From Archivesica marissinica (taxonomy: Eukaryota > Mollusca > Bivalvia > Venerida > Vesicomyidae), in contig CM026402.1 of NCBI GenBank assembly GCA_014843695.1, positions 13,869,374 through 13,933,373 on the forward strand: 64,000 nucleotides of DNA. Direction: 5' to 3'. Shown here one piece after another: positions 22,170-34,100 of this stretch; position 1 is the first letter of the stretch; the number at the start of each line of letters is the position of its first letter. Made by a program: the position numbers and the translations under genes. The notes below the pieces were generated by a model. That model worked only from the letters and a program-made list of their open reading frames with translations. It made no database searches and had not been told where the DNA came from.

Positions 22170-23462
22170 CCTACATGGAGATTTAGGCTACTATTTATCT
22201 CCATACATACAACAGACAGTTAGCTATCAATCAGTAGATAAGTAGCATATATACCTCCATAGAGATTACCGATGTCAGGGGGTCAATATTCTATATAACA
22301 TGGGACTAACTATATACCTCCATAGAGATTACCGATGTCGGGGGGTCAATATTCTATATAACATGGGACTAACTATATACCTCCATAGAGATTACCGATG
22401 TCGGGGGGTCAATATTCTATATAACATGGGACTAACTATATACCTCCATAGAGATTACCGATGTCGGGGGGTCAATATTCTATATAACATGGGACTAACT
22501 ATATACCTCCATAGAGATTACCGATGTCGGGGGGTCAATATTCTATATAACATGGGACTAACTATATACCTCCATAGAGATTACCGATGTCGGGGGGTCA
22601 ATATTCTATATAACATGGGACTAACTATATACCTCCATAGAGATTACCGATGTCGGGGGGTCAATATTCTATATAACATGGGACTAACTATATACCTCCA
22701 TAGAGATTACCGATGTCGGGGGGTCAATATTCTATATAACATGGGACTAACTATATACCTCCATAGAGATTACCGATGTCGGGGGGTCAATATTCTATAT
22801 AACATGGGACTAACTATATACCTCCATAGAGATTACCGATGTCGGGGGGTCAATATTCTATATAACATGGGACTAACTATATACCTCCATAGAGATTACC
22901 GATGTCGGGGGGTCAATATTCTATATAACATGGGACTAACTATATACCTCCATAGAGATTACCGATGTCGGGGGGTCAATATTCTATATAACATGGGACT
23001 AACTATATACCTCCATAGAGATTACCGATGTCGGGGGGTCAATATTCTATATAACATGGGACTAACTATATACCTCCATAGAGATTACCGATGTCGGGGG
23101 GTCAATATTCTATATAACATGGGACTAACTATATACCTCCATAGAGATTACCGATGTCGGGGGGTCAATATTCTATATAACATGGGACTAACTATATACC
23201 TCCATAGAGATTACCGATGTCGGGGGGTCAATATTCTATATAACATGGGACTAACTATATACCTCCATAGAGATTACCGATGTCGGGGGGTCAATATTCT
23301 ATATAACATGGGACTAACTATATACCTCCATAGAGATTACCGATGTCGGGGGGTCAATATTCTATATAACATGGGACTAACTATATACCTCCATAGAGAT
23401 TACCGATGTCGGGGGGTCAATATTCTATATAACATGGGACTAACTATATACCTCCATAGAGA
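22170..23462. repeat. 63-bp satellite, about 19 near-identical copies
   Basis: After a lead-in (GAGATTTAGGCTACTATTTA, then AGCTATCAATCAGTAGATAA) shared with 53345-53820, the unit CCTCCATAGAGATTACCGAT with GTCGGGGGGTCAATATTCTA repeats about 18.7 times from 22262. Apart from the first unit, copies appear identical. The period of 63 equals 21 codons, which gives a stop-free plus-strand frame of 406 codons that is not a gene. The extreme homogeneity suggests very recent expansion or assembly collapse/expansion. Confidence 0.95.
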
Positions 23463-23602
23463 TTATATACAAATTTATTTAACCTCGATTGCGAAACAAG
23501 TATTTACAACGTTAGATTAATCGCTCTCGAGACCTCATTCCAGATGGAATCCATCGCTATAAGGGAGAGAGCAGAGGCAATGTGGAATTTAAGCATCTTG
23601 AT
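23463..23602 (-). mobile_element. SINE family A, 3' part
   Basis: On the minus strand: GATGGATTCCATCTGGAATG, GAGGTCTCGAGAGCG and CTTGTTTCGCAATCGAGG, then an AT-rich tail. The tRNA-like head is missing. It abruptly terminates the last 63-bp unit, so it either inserted into the array or bounds it. Confidence 0.75.
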
Positions 23603-23617
23603 ATGAACTTTTTTGGT

Positions 23618-23844
23618 TTAACCTTTTCAACACCACAGGCCTCTAAATAGGCTTACAAAAAGTGTAGATCCAGATGAGCCGGCTCGTGACGAGCCGTCTC
23701 ATCAGGATCTGCACTTTTTGCCAGTAATAATTATTACTATTTTTCGATAAATGAACTGGTCCAAAGGTAATTTTCTGATTAAATTATTGGTCTAAAAATA
23801 TCATGCACCAGTCCATGTCAGTTACTTGGGGTTGAATGGGTTGA
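23618..23844 (+). mobile_element. TTAA-flanked MITE, piggyBac-like, copy 3
   Basis: It starts TTAACCTTTTCAACACCACA and ends ACTTGGGGTTGAATGGGTTGA (last TTAA decayed to TTGA). It is the same family and orientation as 12612. The inner palindrome GAGCCGGCTCGTGACGAGCC is well preserved. Confidence 0.7.
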
Positions 23845-23975
23845 GAAATGCTGTGGGACATATTTGTTGTGATGGTTTTGAATGTACAGTACTTGGGCAT
23901 ATGTACGAGCCTGTGAATGACTACACACACGCATGTTAAACGAGTTAAATAAAGATAAAGTGTGTGCTACTTCAC

Positions 23976-24121
23976 CTCTGTTTCTATATCAAACAAGAGT
24001 TGCTGCCACCGTTCTACAGTTTCTTGAACCTCCGTATCCGTGACAACTTTTGGTGTATGAATCACCTTATACTTTTGCAACACTGGTCTATCAGACATGT
24101 CCACTGGTTCAATGTTGCGGT
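23976..24121 (-). CDS. Host gene exon C
   Basis: A 146-bp exon encoding about 48 residues, including RNIEPVDMSDRPVLQKYKV and EVQETVERWQQLLFDIETE. The acceptor is GTATTTTAG|ACCGC, with a good pyrimidine-rich lead. The donor is ACAGAG|GTGAAG. Two bases enter (phase 1) to complete a CAC codon with exon B, and the exon ends on a codon boundary (phase 0). The C-terminal half is probably alpha-helical. I do not recognise a domain. A SINE (24188) sits 66 bp upstream in gene direction and a MITE (23618) 130 bp downstream. Confidence 0.75.
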
Positions 24122-24187
24122 CTAAAATACACAAACAATCATGCAAGTATAGTGAAACCCTGCTAAATGGTATCACACCTCTAACCG

Positions 24188-24425
24188 TGGAAGTCGTTCT
24201 AGTGCAGTGGTAGCGTATTCGCTTCACGTGCAAAAGGTCCGGAGTTCGAGCCCCACTGGAGCAGTTACGATTGTGCCCTTAGGCAAGGCATTTAAATTCC
24301 ATGTTGCCTCTTCTCTCTCCCTCATGGCGATGGATTCCATCAGGAATGAGGTCTCGTGGGTGATTAATATAAGTTGTAAGAACTTGTTTCGCAATCTAGC
24401 TAAAATAAATTTGTATAAACTAACC
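24188..24425 (+). mobile_element. SINE family A, best-preserved full-length copy
   Basis: Head TAGTGCAGTGGTAGCG (box A-like) and GGTCCGGAGTTCGAGCCCC (box B). Then GTGCCCTTAGGCAAGGCAT, GATGGATTCCATCAGGAATG and GAACTTGTTTCGCAATC, with an AAAATAAATTTGTATAAAC tail. It can serve as the reference for the other five pieces in the window. Confidence 0.8.
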
Positions 24426-24735
24426 GCCAAATCACTCCATACTGAATGACCTTTTCGGTCCAGAATTTTCCGCATTGTTTATTCAATGCAAAACTACTCC
24501 TTTTTCTCGAAATCCAAAAAGTGAAGTGAACAAACAGCCACTTGTCTTGATACTCAAGAACGAATCTATTTAAACAACTTTCAGCTACGCTTACAACATA
24601 AATGAATATATGACAAAAACCTCTTGGACATAACCCCTTTCACGTGAAAATGACCAAATGGACTTTTAAGCACAACACGATTTTTACGGGTGGACAAAAC
24701 ACGAGAAGAGTCCAACTTCATGGGGGTACTTCTTG
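24426..24735. other. Intron spacer with a stray MULE-terminus-like motif
   Basis: No gene. At 24681-24702 the string TTTTTACGGGTGGACAAAAC closely resembles the terminal subrepeat of the MULE at 44395 (TTTTTACAAGGTGGACAAAA). It may be a remnant of another copy. Confidence 0.35.
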
Positions 24736-26657
24736 TGTATGGGAATATGAATGATATGTGTTGGGGACCATGAATGATATGCTATGTGTTGGGACAATGA
24801 AGGATGTGCTACGTATTGGGACCATGTAGGATATGCTACGTGTATGGTACCATGAAGGATATGCTATGTGTTGGGACCATGAAGGATATGTTACATGTAT
24901 GGTACCATGAAGGATATGCTACATGTATGGTACCATGAAGGATATGCTACGTGTATGGTACCATGAAGGATATGCTACATGTATGGTACCATGAAGGATA
25001 TGCTATGTGTTGGGACCATGAAGGATATGTTACATGTATGGTACCATGAAGGATATGCTACATGTATGGTACCATGAAGGATATGCTACGTGTATGGTAC
25101 CATGAAGGATATGCTACATGTATGGTACCATGAAGGATATGCTACATGTATGGTACCATGAAGGATATGTTACATGCATGGTACCATGAAGGATATGTTA
25201 TGTGTATGATACCATGAAGGATATGCTACATGTATGGTACCATGAAGGATATGCTATGTGTATAGTACCATGAAGGATATGTTATGTGTATGGTACCATG
25301 AAGGATATGCTACATGTATGGTACCATGAAGGATATGTTATGTGTATGGTACCATGAAGGATATGCTACATGTATGGTACCATGAAGGATATGTTACATG
25401 TATGGTACCATGAAGGATATGTTATGTGTATGGTACCATGAAGGATATGCTACATGTATGGTACCATGAAGGATATGTTACGTGTATGGTACCATGAAGG
25501 ATATACTACATGTATGGTACCATGAAGGATATGCTACATGTATGGTACCATGAAGGATATGCTATGTGTATAGTACCATGAAGGATATGCTACATGTATG
25601 GTACCATGAAGGATATGCTATGTGTATAGTACCATGAAGGATATGCTACATGTATGGTACCATGAAGGATATGCTATGTGTATAGTACCATGAAGGATAT
25701 GCTACATGTATGGTACCATGAAGGATATGCTACATGTATGGTACCATGAAGGATATACTACATGTATGGTACCATGAAGGATATGTTACGTGTACGGTAC
25801 CATGAAGGATATGCTACATGTATGGTACCATGAAGGATATGCTACATGTATGGTACCATGAAGGATATGTTATGTGTATGGTACCATGAAGGATATGCTA
25901 CATGTATGGTACCATGAAGGATATGTTACATGTATGGTACCATGAAGGATATGCTACATGTATGGTACCATGAAGGATATGCTACATGTATGGTACCATG
26001 AAGGATATGCTACATGTATGGTACCATGAAGGATATGTTACATGTATGGTACCATGAAGGATATGCTACATGTATGGTACCATGAAGGATATGCTACATG
26101 TATGGTACCATGAAGGATATGTTACGTGTATGGTACCATGAAGGATATGCTACATGTATGGTACCATGAAGGATATGTTACATGTATGGTACCATGAAGG
26201 ATATGCTACATGTATGGTACCATGAAGGATATGCTATGTGTTGGGGACCATGAAGGATGTGCTACATGTATGGTACCATGAAGGATATGCTACATGTATG
26301 GTACCATGAATGATATGTTACATGTATAGTACCATGAAGGATATGCTATGTGTTGGGGACCGTGAAGGATATGCTACGTGTATGGTACCATGAAGGATAT
26401 GCTATGTGTTGGGGACCATGAAGGATGTGCTACATGTATGGTACCATGAAGGATATGCTACATGTATGGTACCATGAAGGATGTGCTACATGTATGGTAC
26501 CATGAAGGATATGCTACATGTATGGTACCATGAAGGATATGCTACATGTATGGTACCATGAAGGATATGCTACATGTATGGTACCATGAAGGATATGCTA
26601 CATGTATGGTACCATGAAGGATATGCTACATGTATGGTACCATGAAGGGTATGTTAC
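24736..26657. repeat. 28-bp minisatellite abutting the exon B donor
   Basis: About 68 copies of a 28-bp unit built from CATGTATGGTACCATGAAGG and ATATGCTA. It ends exactly at the inferred exon B donor: in gene direction CTACAC|GTAACATACCC leads into the array, whose units read TACAC|GTAACATATCC or TACAT|GTAGCATATCC. The array therefore repeats the exon-intron junction, and nearly every unit keeps GT at the junction position. Confidence 0.95.
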
Positions 26658-26838
26658 GTGTAGGTTTGTTGTAAGCATGTCTCAGCAGCAGCTGTATTCG
26701 GTTGGAGATGACGCTCTGTGCACGCATGGATTGCCTCCTCTTGTATTCCTCCACGTCCAGCTGTTTGTACATGTTCAGGTTTGGAGCAGTTACCGGTCGC
26801 TCACGTACATAGCCACCCTTAACACAGTGAACAGACTT
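26658..26838 (-). CDS. Host gene exon B
   Basis: A 181-bp exon encoding 60 residues: KSVHCVKGGYVRERPVTAPN, then DVEEYKRRQSMRAQSVISN and QLLLRHAYNKPT. The acceptor is read as GCTCACAG|AAGTC (phase 0). An alternative AG at TTAAG|GGTGG is also phase-compatible. The donor is CTACAC|GTAACA (phase 1), a weak match to consensus but the only one that keeps the frame into exon C. The RPVTAP motif recurs in exon F. Composition is GC-richer than the flanks. Function unknown. The 28-bp array begins immediately after the donor. Confidence 0.7.
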
Positions 26839-27439
26839 CTGTGAGCGGCAAACTTCCGCTTTCAAATGGCGGTAACTCTGTTTTTGAAGTCGTGTCTAGA
26901 AGAGATGGAAACAAAAGATTTCTGCAAATTTTCTTATTTTGTCAAATATTTAATGATTTATTTCAAAAGTCTGAGATTTTATAACGCAGGAACAACAGTA
27001 CTTTAATAACTCTGTGCACACTAGCGGTGAAAATAACCGTCAAATTTGTCATGGAATTACGACACAATTCTAATGTAATTCCACGACATTAATGTATTTC
27101 CATTAATGAATTGTCGTCTGCTACAATTATTTTTATCTATTTATAGCCTTTAATTTACCCAGCATGCAGAGTATATCAGTACCCAGAAACTACTAATGTA
27201 AGCGAATAATAACCCATTACAACTCTGATGGTTTTTCTGCTGGACTGTGTTCAGAGGAGGTAACTGACTGGGTTAAACTTTATATATTTTACAACGATTG
27301 AGAAACAAGTTTTAACAACTTATATTAATCACTCTCGTTGGCGCGGATGAGAGCGTAAATGTGGTTATTCGTGTGGGAGGAAACCGGTGTACCCGGAGAA
27401 AACCCACATGTCCGATCTGGCGACCACCATACCATTTGA
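26839..27439. other. Intron region with dispersed repeat fragments
   Basis: 27109-27172 is an inverted relative of 1361-1431 (TTGTCGTCTGCTACAATTAT, then ACCCAGCATGCAGAG). 27285-27335 on the minus strand is a 3' scrap of SINE family A. 27376-27430 contains GTGGGAGGAAACCGG and ACCCGGAGAAAACCCAC, which resembles a sequence repeated in many animal genomes. No exon is supported. Confidence 0.5.
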
Positions 27440-27600
27440 TGTGTGTGCCAATGTATGATGCATGTGACAATGTATGATGCATGTGACAATGTATGATGCA
27501 TGTGACAATGTGTGATGTGTGTGACAATGTATGATGCATGTGACAATGTATGATGCATGTGACAATGCTTGATGCATGTGACAATGCTTGATGTGTGCAC
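27436..27600. repeat. 19-bp minisatellite (GATGCATGTGACAATGTAT)
   Basis: About eight copies of GATGCATGTGACAATGTAT, with GTGTGTG and AATGCTT variants at the edges. Confidence 0.9.
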
Positions 27601-27624
27601 CAAAGTATGTGCATTTACCATTGC

Positions 27625-28475
27625 TGCTTTTTATAAACCTAGCAAAATTATATCACGCATTGTCATTTCCTATAAACCTAGCACAATTATATCACGCATT
27701 GTCATTTCCTATAAACCTAGCAAAATTATATCACGCATTGTCATTTCCTATAAACCTAGCAAAATTATATCACGCATTGTCATTTTCTACAAGCCTAGCA
27801 AGCTTATATCACGCATTGGTGTTTCCTATAAACCTAGCAAAATTATATCACGCATTGTCATGTTCTATAAACCTAGCCAAATTATATCACGCATTGTCAT
27901 TTTCTATAAACCTAGCCAAATTATATCACGCATTGTCATTTTCTATAAACCTAGCCAAATTATATCACGCATTGTCATTTTCTATAAACCTAGCCAAATT
28001 ATATCACGCATTGTCATTTTCTATAAACCTAGCCAAATTATATCACGCATTGTCATTTTCTATAAACCTAGCCAAATTATATCACGCATTGTCATTTTCT
28101 ATAAACCTAGCCAAATTATATCACGCATTGTCATTTTCTATAAACCTAGCCAAATTATATCACGCATTGTCATTTTCTATAAACCTAGCCAAATTATATC
28201 ACGCATTGTCATTTTCTATAAACCTAGCCAAATTATATCACGCATTGTCATTTTCTATAAACCTAGCCAAATTATATCACGCATTGTCATTTTCTATAAA
28301 CCTAGCCAAATTATATCACGCATTGTCATTTTCTATAAACCTAGCCAAATTATATCACGCATTGTCATTTTCTATAAACCTAGCAAGCTTATATCATGCA
28401 TTGTTGTTTCCTATAAACCTAGCAAGCTTATATCACACATTGGTGTTTTCTATAAAACTAGCCAAATCAAATCAC
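27625..28475. repeat. 39-bp minisatellite
   Basis: About 21 copies of a unit containing TATAAACCTAGCCAAATTAT and ATCACGCATTGTCATTTTC. Central copies are identical; those at both edges carry substitutions (AGCAAGCTTATATC, CATTGGTGTTTCC). This is the usual pattern when homogenisation acts on the middle. The 39-bp period is 13 codons, so two stop-free plus-strand frames of about 310 codons cross it; these are not genes. Confidence 0.95.
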
Positions 28476-28699
28476 ATTTACCATGGATGTTTTTCTGCTG
28501 AGGAAATAGTCGGATAGACAAGTGTCCTGTGAAGCCAAACAAGCATTAATAATTCAGGCAAAATGAAAGTCAAGTCGTGTTTCTTCTTTGATTAACAGTA
28601 TACCGGTGTCATATAGAATATTGACCCCCCTCAAAATAGTGACCCGCGGGTCATTATTCAGCCATAGAATATTGACCCCCCTTGCGGAAAAATGACCCC

Positions 28700-29590
28700 C
28701 CTTGCAAATAGCAATATATAGTGGGAAAATATTGAATTTATTACAATTAAATGTTAGTTAGCACTGTTTAAGGCCTAACAACATATATTTTGATTTAACG
28801 ATGTACAGAATAACATAAATATATTGAATCTGAAAAAGAAGTATGCAGATAATTTGTCTCTTATCAATTTCTAAAGATGATCATGAGGTGGTGGGTGCTG
28901 TATAACTAGGAGGTTCACATAATGCATAATATTTACACAGACTAACATAAAACAAAGACAAACATAAAACAAATAAGAGCAATGACCCCCACCCCCTATG
29001 TATAGACTACAATTATGAGAGAGGGTCACTTTTCGATTCCATGGAATAATGACCCCCTGGAATGGGTCTCTGTCTGTATCATTGCACTAAAATCTAAAAT
29101 GACTTGATCTCTTCAGGAGGCTTCGCTCATATGGACAACCAGTAGTGACGATAAATAATTGAAAAACACACTCACACTATGGATGCTTCTACAGCAGAAA
29201 TTGATGTATATTTCTTTAACAAATTTAATTAATATGTTATTCACTTATTATAGCAAACTATTCTTATCATGTTTATTCATATTCTCTTAATCTTTCCAGA
29301 AAATGTGCATAATTATGTAATATGTTGTTAACAATTGTAATTCTGACTATTGTGGATCATATTAAGCCTTATCTTGTTTGCCACAGGTGTGAAAAGCAAT
29401 AAAACCTTATTTTTAGGGAACTGCAACCAACAGTGACACTTCCTGTGTTCCCAATACACTGATTACATGTTTTATATCATTCATAATAAGTAATATTTTA
29501 ATATTGTATGAGCAAGAACAGACAACATTCTACTTTATAACGTGTGCCTCCATATCTATTCAGTGCAAGAAACTGTTCCATGCATACATG
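28700..29590. other. Left-arm unique sequence of the fold-back element
   Basis: No coding frame. 29250-29580 (with GTGACACTTCCTGTGTT, then ACATGTTTTATATCATTCAT and ACGTGTGCCTCC) is the mirror of 43985-44290. Two isolated copies of the array motif (GGGTCACTTTTCGATTCC, GGAATAATGACCCCC) lie at 29025-29060, before the array proper. Confidence 0.6.
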
Positions 29591-30940
29591 TAGAATGTGA
29601 CCCCCATAATGTAGATTATCTGATTGAGGGTAGGTCACTTTTCCATGCCATAGAATAATGACCCCCCTATATGTAGATTATCCGAGTGAAGGCAGGTCAA
29701 ACTTCAAATGCCATAGAATAATGTCCCCCTATAATTATGTAAACTATATGAGTGAGGGGGGTCACTTTTCCATGCCATAGCATAATGACCCCTCTGTATG
29801 TAAACTATGAGTGAGGGGGTCACTTTTCCATGCCATAGAATAATGACCTACCTGTGTGTAAACTATACGAATGAGGTGGGTCACTTTTCCATGCCATAGA
29901 ATAATGACCCCCTATATTTACACTGTACGAGTGAGTGAGGGGGTCACTTTTCCATGCCATAGAATAATGACCCCCCCTATGTTTACACAGTACGAGTGAT
30001 GGTGGGTCACTTTTCCATGCCATAGAATAATGACCCCCCTGTGTGTAAACTATATGAGTGAGTGGGTCACTTTTCCATGCCATAAAATAATGACCCCATT
30101 ATGTTTACACAGTACGAGTGACGGCGTGTCACTTTTCCATGCCATAGAATAATGACCCCCTATGTTTACACAGTACGAGTGATGGTGGGTCACTTTTCCA
30201 TGCCATAGAATAATGATCTCCCTGTGTGTAAACTATATGAGTGAGTGGGTCACTTTTCCATGCCATAGAATAATGACCCCCCTATGTTTAAACTGTACAA
30301 GTGATGGGGGGGGGTCACTTTTCCATGCCATAGAATAATGACCCCCTGTATGTAAACTATAGGAGTGAGTGGGTCACTTTTCCATGCCATAGAATAATGA
30401 CCCCCCTATGTTTACACAGTACGAGTGACGGTGGGTCACTTTTCCATGCCATAGAATAATGACCCCCCTGTGTGTAAACTATATGAGTCAGAGGGTCACT
30501 TTTCCATGTTATAGAATAATCACCCACATATGTGTAGATTAAATGAGTGGGAGGGGCTCACTATCCATATCATAGGATAATCATCCCCCTATGTGTAGAT
30601 TATATGAGTGGGAGGGGCTCACTATCCATATCATTGGATAATCACCAACATATGTGTAGATTATATGAGTGGGAGGGTGTCACTATCCATATCATAGGAT
30701 AATCACCAACATATGTGTAGATTATATGAGTGGGAGGGTGTCACTATCCATATCATATGATAATCACCCCCATATGTGTAGATTATATGAGTGGGAGGGT
30801 GTCACTATCCATATCAGAGGATAATCACCCCCATATGAATAGATTATATGAGTGGGAGGCGGTCACTATCCATATCAGAGGATAATCACCCCCATATGAA
30901 TAGATTATATGAGTGGGAGGGAGTCACTATCTATATCATA
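29590..30940. repeat. Left-arm array, about 60-bp unit
   Basis: The core GTCACTTTTCCATGCCATAG then AATAATGACCCC alternates with spacers such as TGTGTGTAAACTATATGAG and TATGTTTACACAGTACGAG. From about 30500 the units change to a diverged form (CACTATCCATATCATAGGAT). It is the reverse complement of the right-arm array but much shorter and more diverged. Confidence 0.9.
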
Positions 30941-30943
30941 GAA

Positions 30944-31140
30944 TAGTTTTGCAATGCTCAATGACGAAATCTGCAGATTAATTGGCATCAACCATCGCAG
31001 AACAAGTGCACATCACCCCCAAAACAAATGGTTTAATGGAAAGGTTTAATCAAACACTTGTCCATACATTGGTAAAATATACCAATGATAAGCAAAATAA
31101 TTGGGACGACTTCATCCATCCCGTTTTACTGGCTGATCGA
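30944..31140 (+). pseudogene. Ty3/Gypsy-type integrase fragment at the centre of the palindrome
   Basis: About 200 bp that translate, across one frameshift near 31025-31035, to the end of a retroviral-type integrase catalytic core. It contains a TSAHHPQ-like stretch, the ERFNQTL motif bearing the catalytic glutamate, and NNWDDFIHPVL. Everything before and after is array sequence; there is no LTR, reverse transcriptase or other integrase part. A Gypsy-class LTR retrotransposon origin is most likely, although a domesticated integrase cannot be excluded. It is a dead fragment that forms the loop between inverted arrays. Confidence 0.75.
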
Positions 31141-34100
31141 TATGGCATGGAAAAATGACCCCCCTCACTCATATAGTTAATATACTGGGGTGTCATTATT
31201 CTATGGCATGGAAAAGTGACCCCCCTTCACTCATATAGTTAACATACAGGGGGGTCATTATTCTATGGCATGGAAAAGTGACCCCCCCTTCACTCATATA
31301 GTTAATATACTGGGGGGGGGGTCATTATTCTATGGCATGGAAAAGTGACCCCCCTTCACTCATATAGTTAATATACAGAGGGGTCATTATTCTATGGCAT
31401 GGAAAAGTGACCCCCCTTCACTCATATAGTTAATATACAGGGGGTCATTATTCTATGGCATGGACAGTTAATATACAGGGGGTCATTATTCTATGGCATG
31501 GACAAGTGACCACCCCCTTCACTCATATAGTTAATATACAGGGGTCATTATTCTACGGCATGGAAAATTGACCCCACCTCGCTCATATAGTTAATATACA
31601 GGAGGGTCATTATTCTATGGCATGGAAAAGTGACCCCCCTTCACTCATATAGTTAATATACAGGGGGTCATTATTCTATGGCATGGACAAGTGACCCCCT
31701 TCACTCATATAGTTAATATACAGGGGGTCATTATTCTACGGCATGGAAAATTGACCCCACCTCGCTCATATAGTTAATATACAGGAGGGTCATTATTCTA
31801 TGGCATGGAAAAGTGACCCCCCTTCACTCATATAGTTAATATACAGGGGGTCATTATTCTATGGCATGGACAAGTGACCCCCTTCACTCATATAGTTAAT
31901 ATACAGGGGGTCATTATTCTACGGCATGGAAAATTGACCCCACCTCGCTCATATAGTTAATATACAGGAGGGTCATTATTCTATGGCATGGAAAAGTGAC
32001 CCCCCTTCACTCATATAGTTAATATACAGGGGGTCATTATTCTATGGCATGGACAAGTGACCCCCTTCACTCATATAGTTAATATACAGGGGGTCATTAT
32101 TCTACGGCATGGAAAATTGACCCCACCTCGCTCATATAGTTAATATACAGGGGGTCATTATTCTATGGCATGGACATTTAATATACAGGGGGTCATTATT
32201 CTATGGCATGGACAAGTGACCCCCCTTCACTCATATAGTTAATATACAGGGGTCATTATTCTATGGCATGGAAAAGTGACCCCACCTCACTCATATAGTT
32301 AATATACAGGGGGGTCATTATTCTATGGCATGGAAAAGTGACCCCCCTTCACTCATATAGTTAATATACAGGGGGTCATTATTCTATGGCATGGAAAAGT
32401 GACCCCCTTCACTCATATAGTTAATATACAGGGGGTCATTATTCTATGGCATGGAAAAGTGACCCCACCTCACTCATATAGTTAATATACAGGAGGGTCA
32501 TTATTCTATGGCATGGAAAAGTGACCCCCTTCACTCATATAGTTAATATACAGGGGTCATTATTCTATGGCATGGAAAAGTGACCCACCTCACTCATATC
32601 TATATAGTTAATATACAGGGGTCATTATTCTATGGCATGGAAAAGTGACCCACCTCACTCATATAGTTAATATACAGGGGGTCATTATTCTATGGCATGG
32701 AAAAGTGACCCCCTCACTCATATAGTTAATATACAGGGGGGTCATTATTCTATGGCATGGAAAAGTGACCCCCTTCACTCATATAGTTAATATACAGGGG
32801 GGTCATTATTCTATGGCATGGAAAAGTGACCCCCCTTCACTCATATAGTTAATATACAGGGGGTCATTATTCTATGGCATGGAAAAGTGACCCCCTCACT
32901 CATATAGTTAATATACAGGGGGGTCATTATTCTATGGCATGGAAAAGTGACCCCCCTCACTCATATAGTTAATATACAGGGGGGTCATTATTCTATGGCA
33001 TGGAAAAGTGACCCCCTTCACTCATATAGTTAATATACAGGGGGGTCATTATTCTATGGCATGGAAAAGTGACCCCCCTTCACTCATATAGTTAATATAC
33101 AGGGGGTCATTATTCTATGGCATGGAAAAGTGACCCCCTTCACTCATATAGTTAATATACAGGGGGTCATTATTCTATGGCATGGAAAAGTGACCCCCCT
33201 CACTCATATAGTTAATATACAGGGGGGTCATTATTCTATGGCATGGAAAAGTGACCCCCCTTCACTCATATAGTTAATATACAGGGTCATTATTCTATGG
33301 CATGAAAGTGACCCACCTCACTCATATAGTTAATATACAGGGGGGTCATTATTCTATGGCATGGAAAAGTGACCCCCCTTCACTCATATAGTTAATATAC
33401 AGGGGGGTCATTATTCTATGGCATGGAAAAGTGACCCCCCTTCACTCATATAGTTAATATACAGGGGGTCATTATTCTATGGCATGGAAAAGTGACCCCC
33501 TTCACTCATATAGTTAATATACAGGGGGTCATTATTCTATGGCATGGAAAAGTGACCCCCTTCACTCATATAGTTAATATACAGGGGGGTCATTATTCTA
33601 TGGCATGGAAAAGTGACCCCCCTTCACTCATATAGTTAATATACAGGGGGTCATTATTCTATGGCATGGAAAAGTGACCCCCTTCACTCATATAGTTAAT
33701 ATACAGGGCGTCATTATTCTATGGCATGGAAAAGTGACCCACCTCACTCATATAGTTAATATACAGGGGGGTCATTATTCTATGGCATGGAAAAGTGACC
33801 CCCTTCACTCATATAGTTAATATACAGGGGGTCATTATTCTATGGCATGGAAAAGTGACCCCCTTCACTCATATAGTTAATATACAGGGGGGTCATTATT
33901 CTATGGCATGGAAAAGTGACCCCCCTTCACTCATATAGTTAATATACAGGGGGGTCATTATTCTATGGCATGGAAAAGTGACCCCCCTCACTCATATAGT
34001 TAATATACAGGGGGGTCATTATTCTATGGCATGGAAAAGTGACCCCCTTCACTCATATAGTTAATATACAGGGGGGTCATTATTCTATGGCATGGAAAAG

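Noticed and set aside
22300..23520. A 406-codon plus-strand frame with a perfect 21-residue repeat
   Set aside because: It is entirely the 63-bp satellite. The period is a multiple of three and the unit lacks a stop in this frame, and it ends inside a SINE. No promoter, splice or composition evidence.
27569..28517. Two 310-codon frames with 13-residue repeats
   Set aside because: Both arise from the 39-bp minisatellite in two frames.
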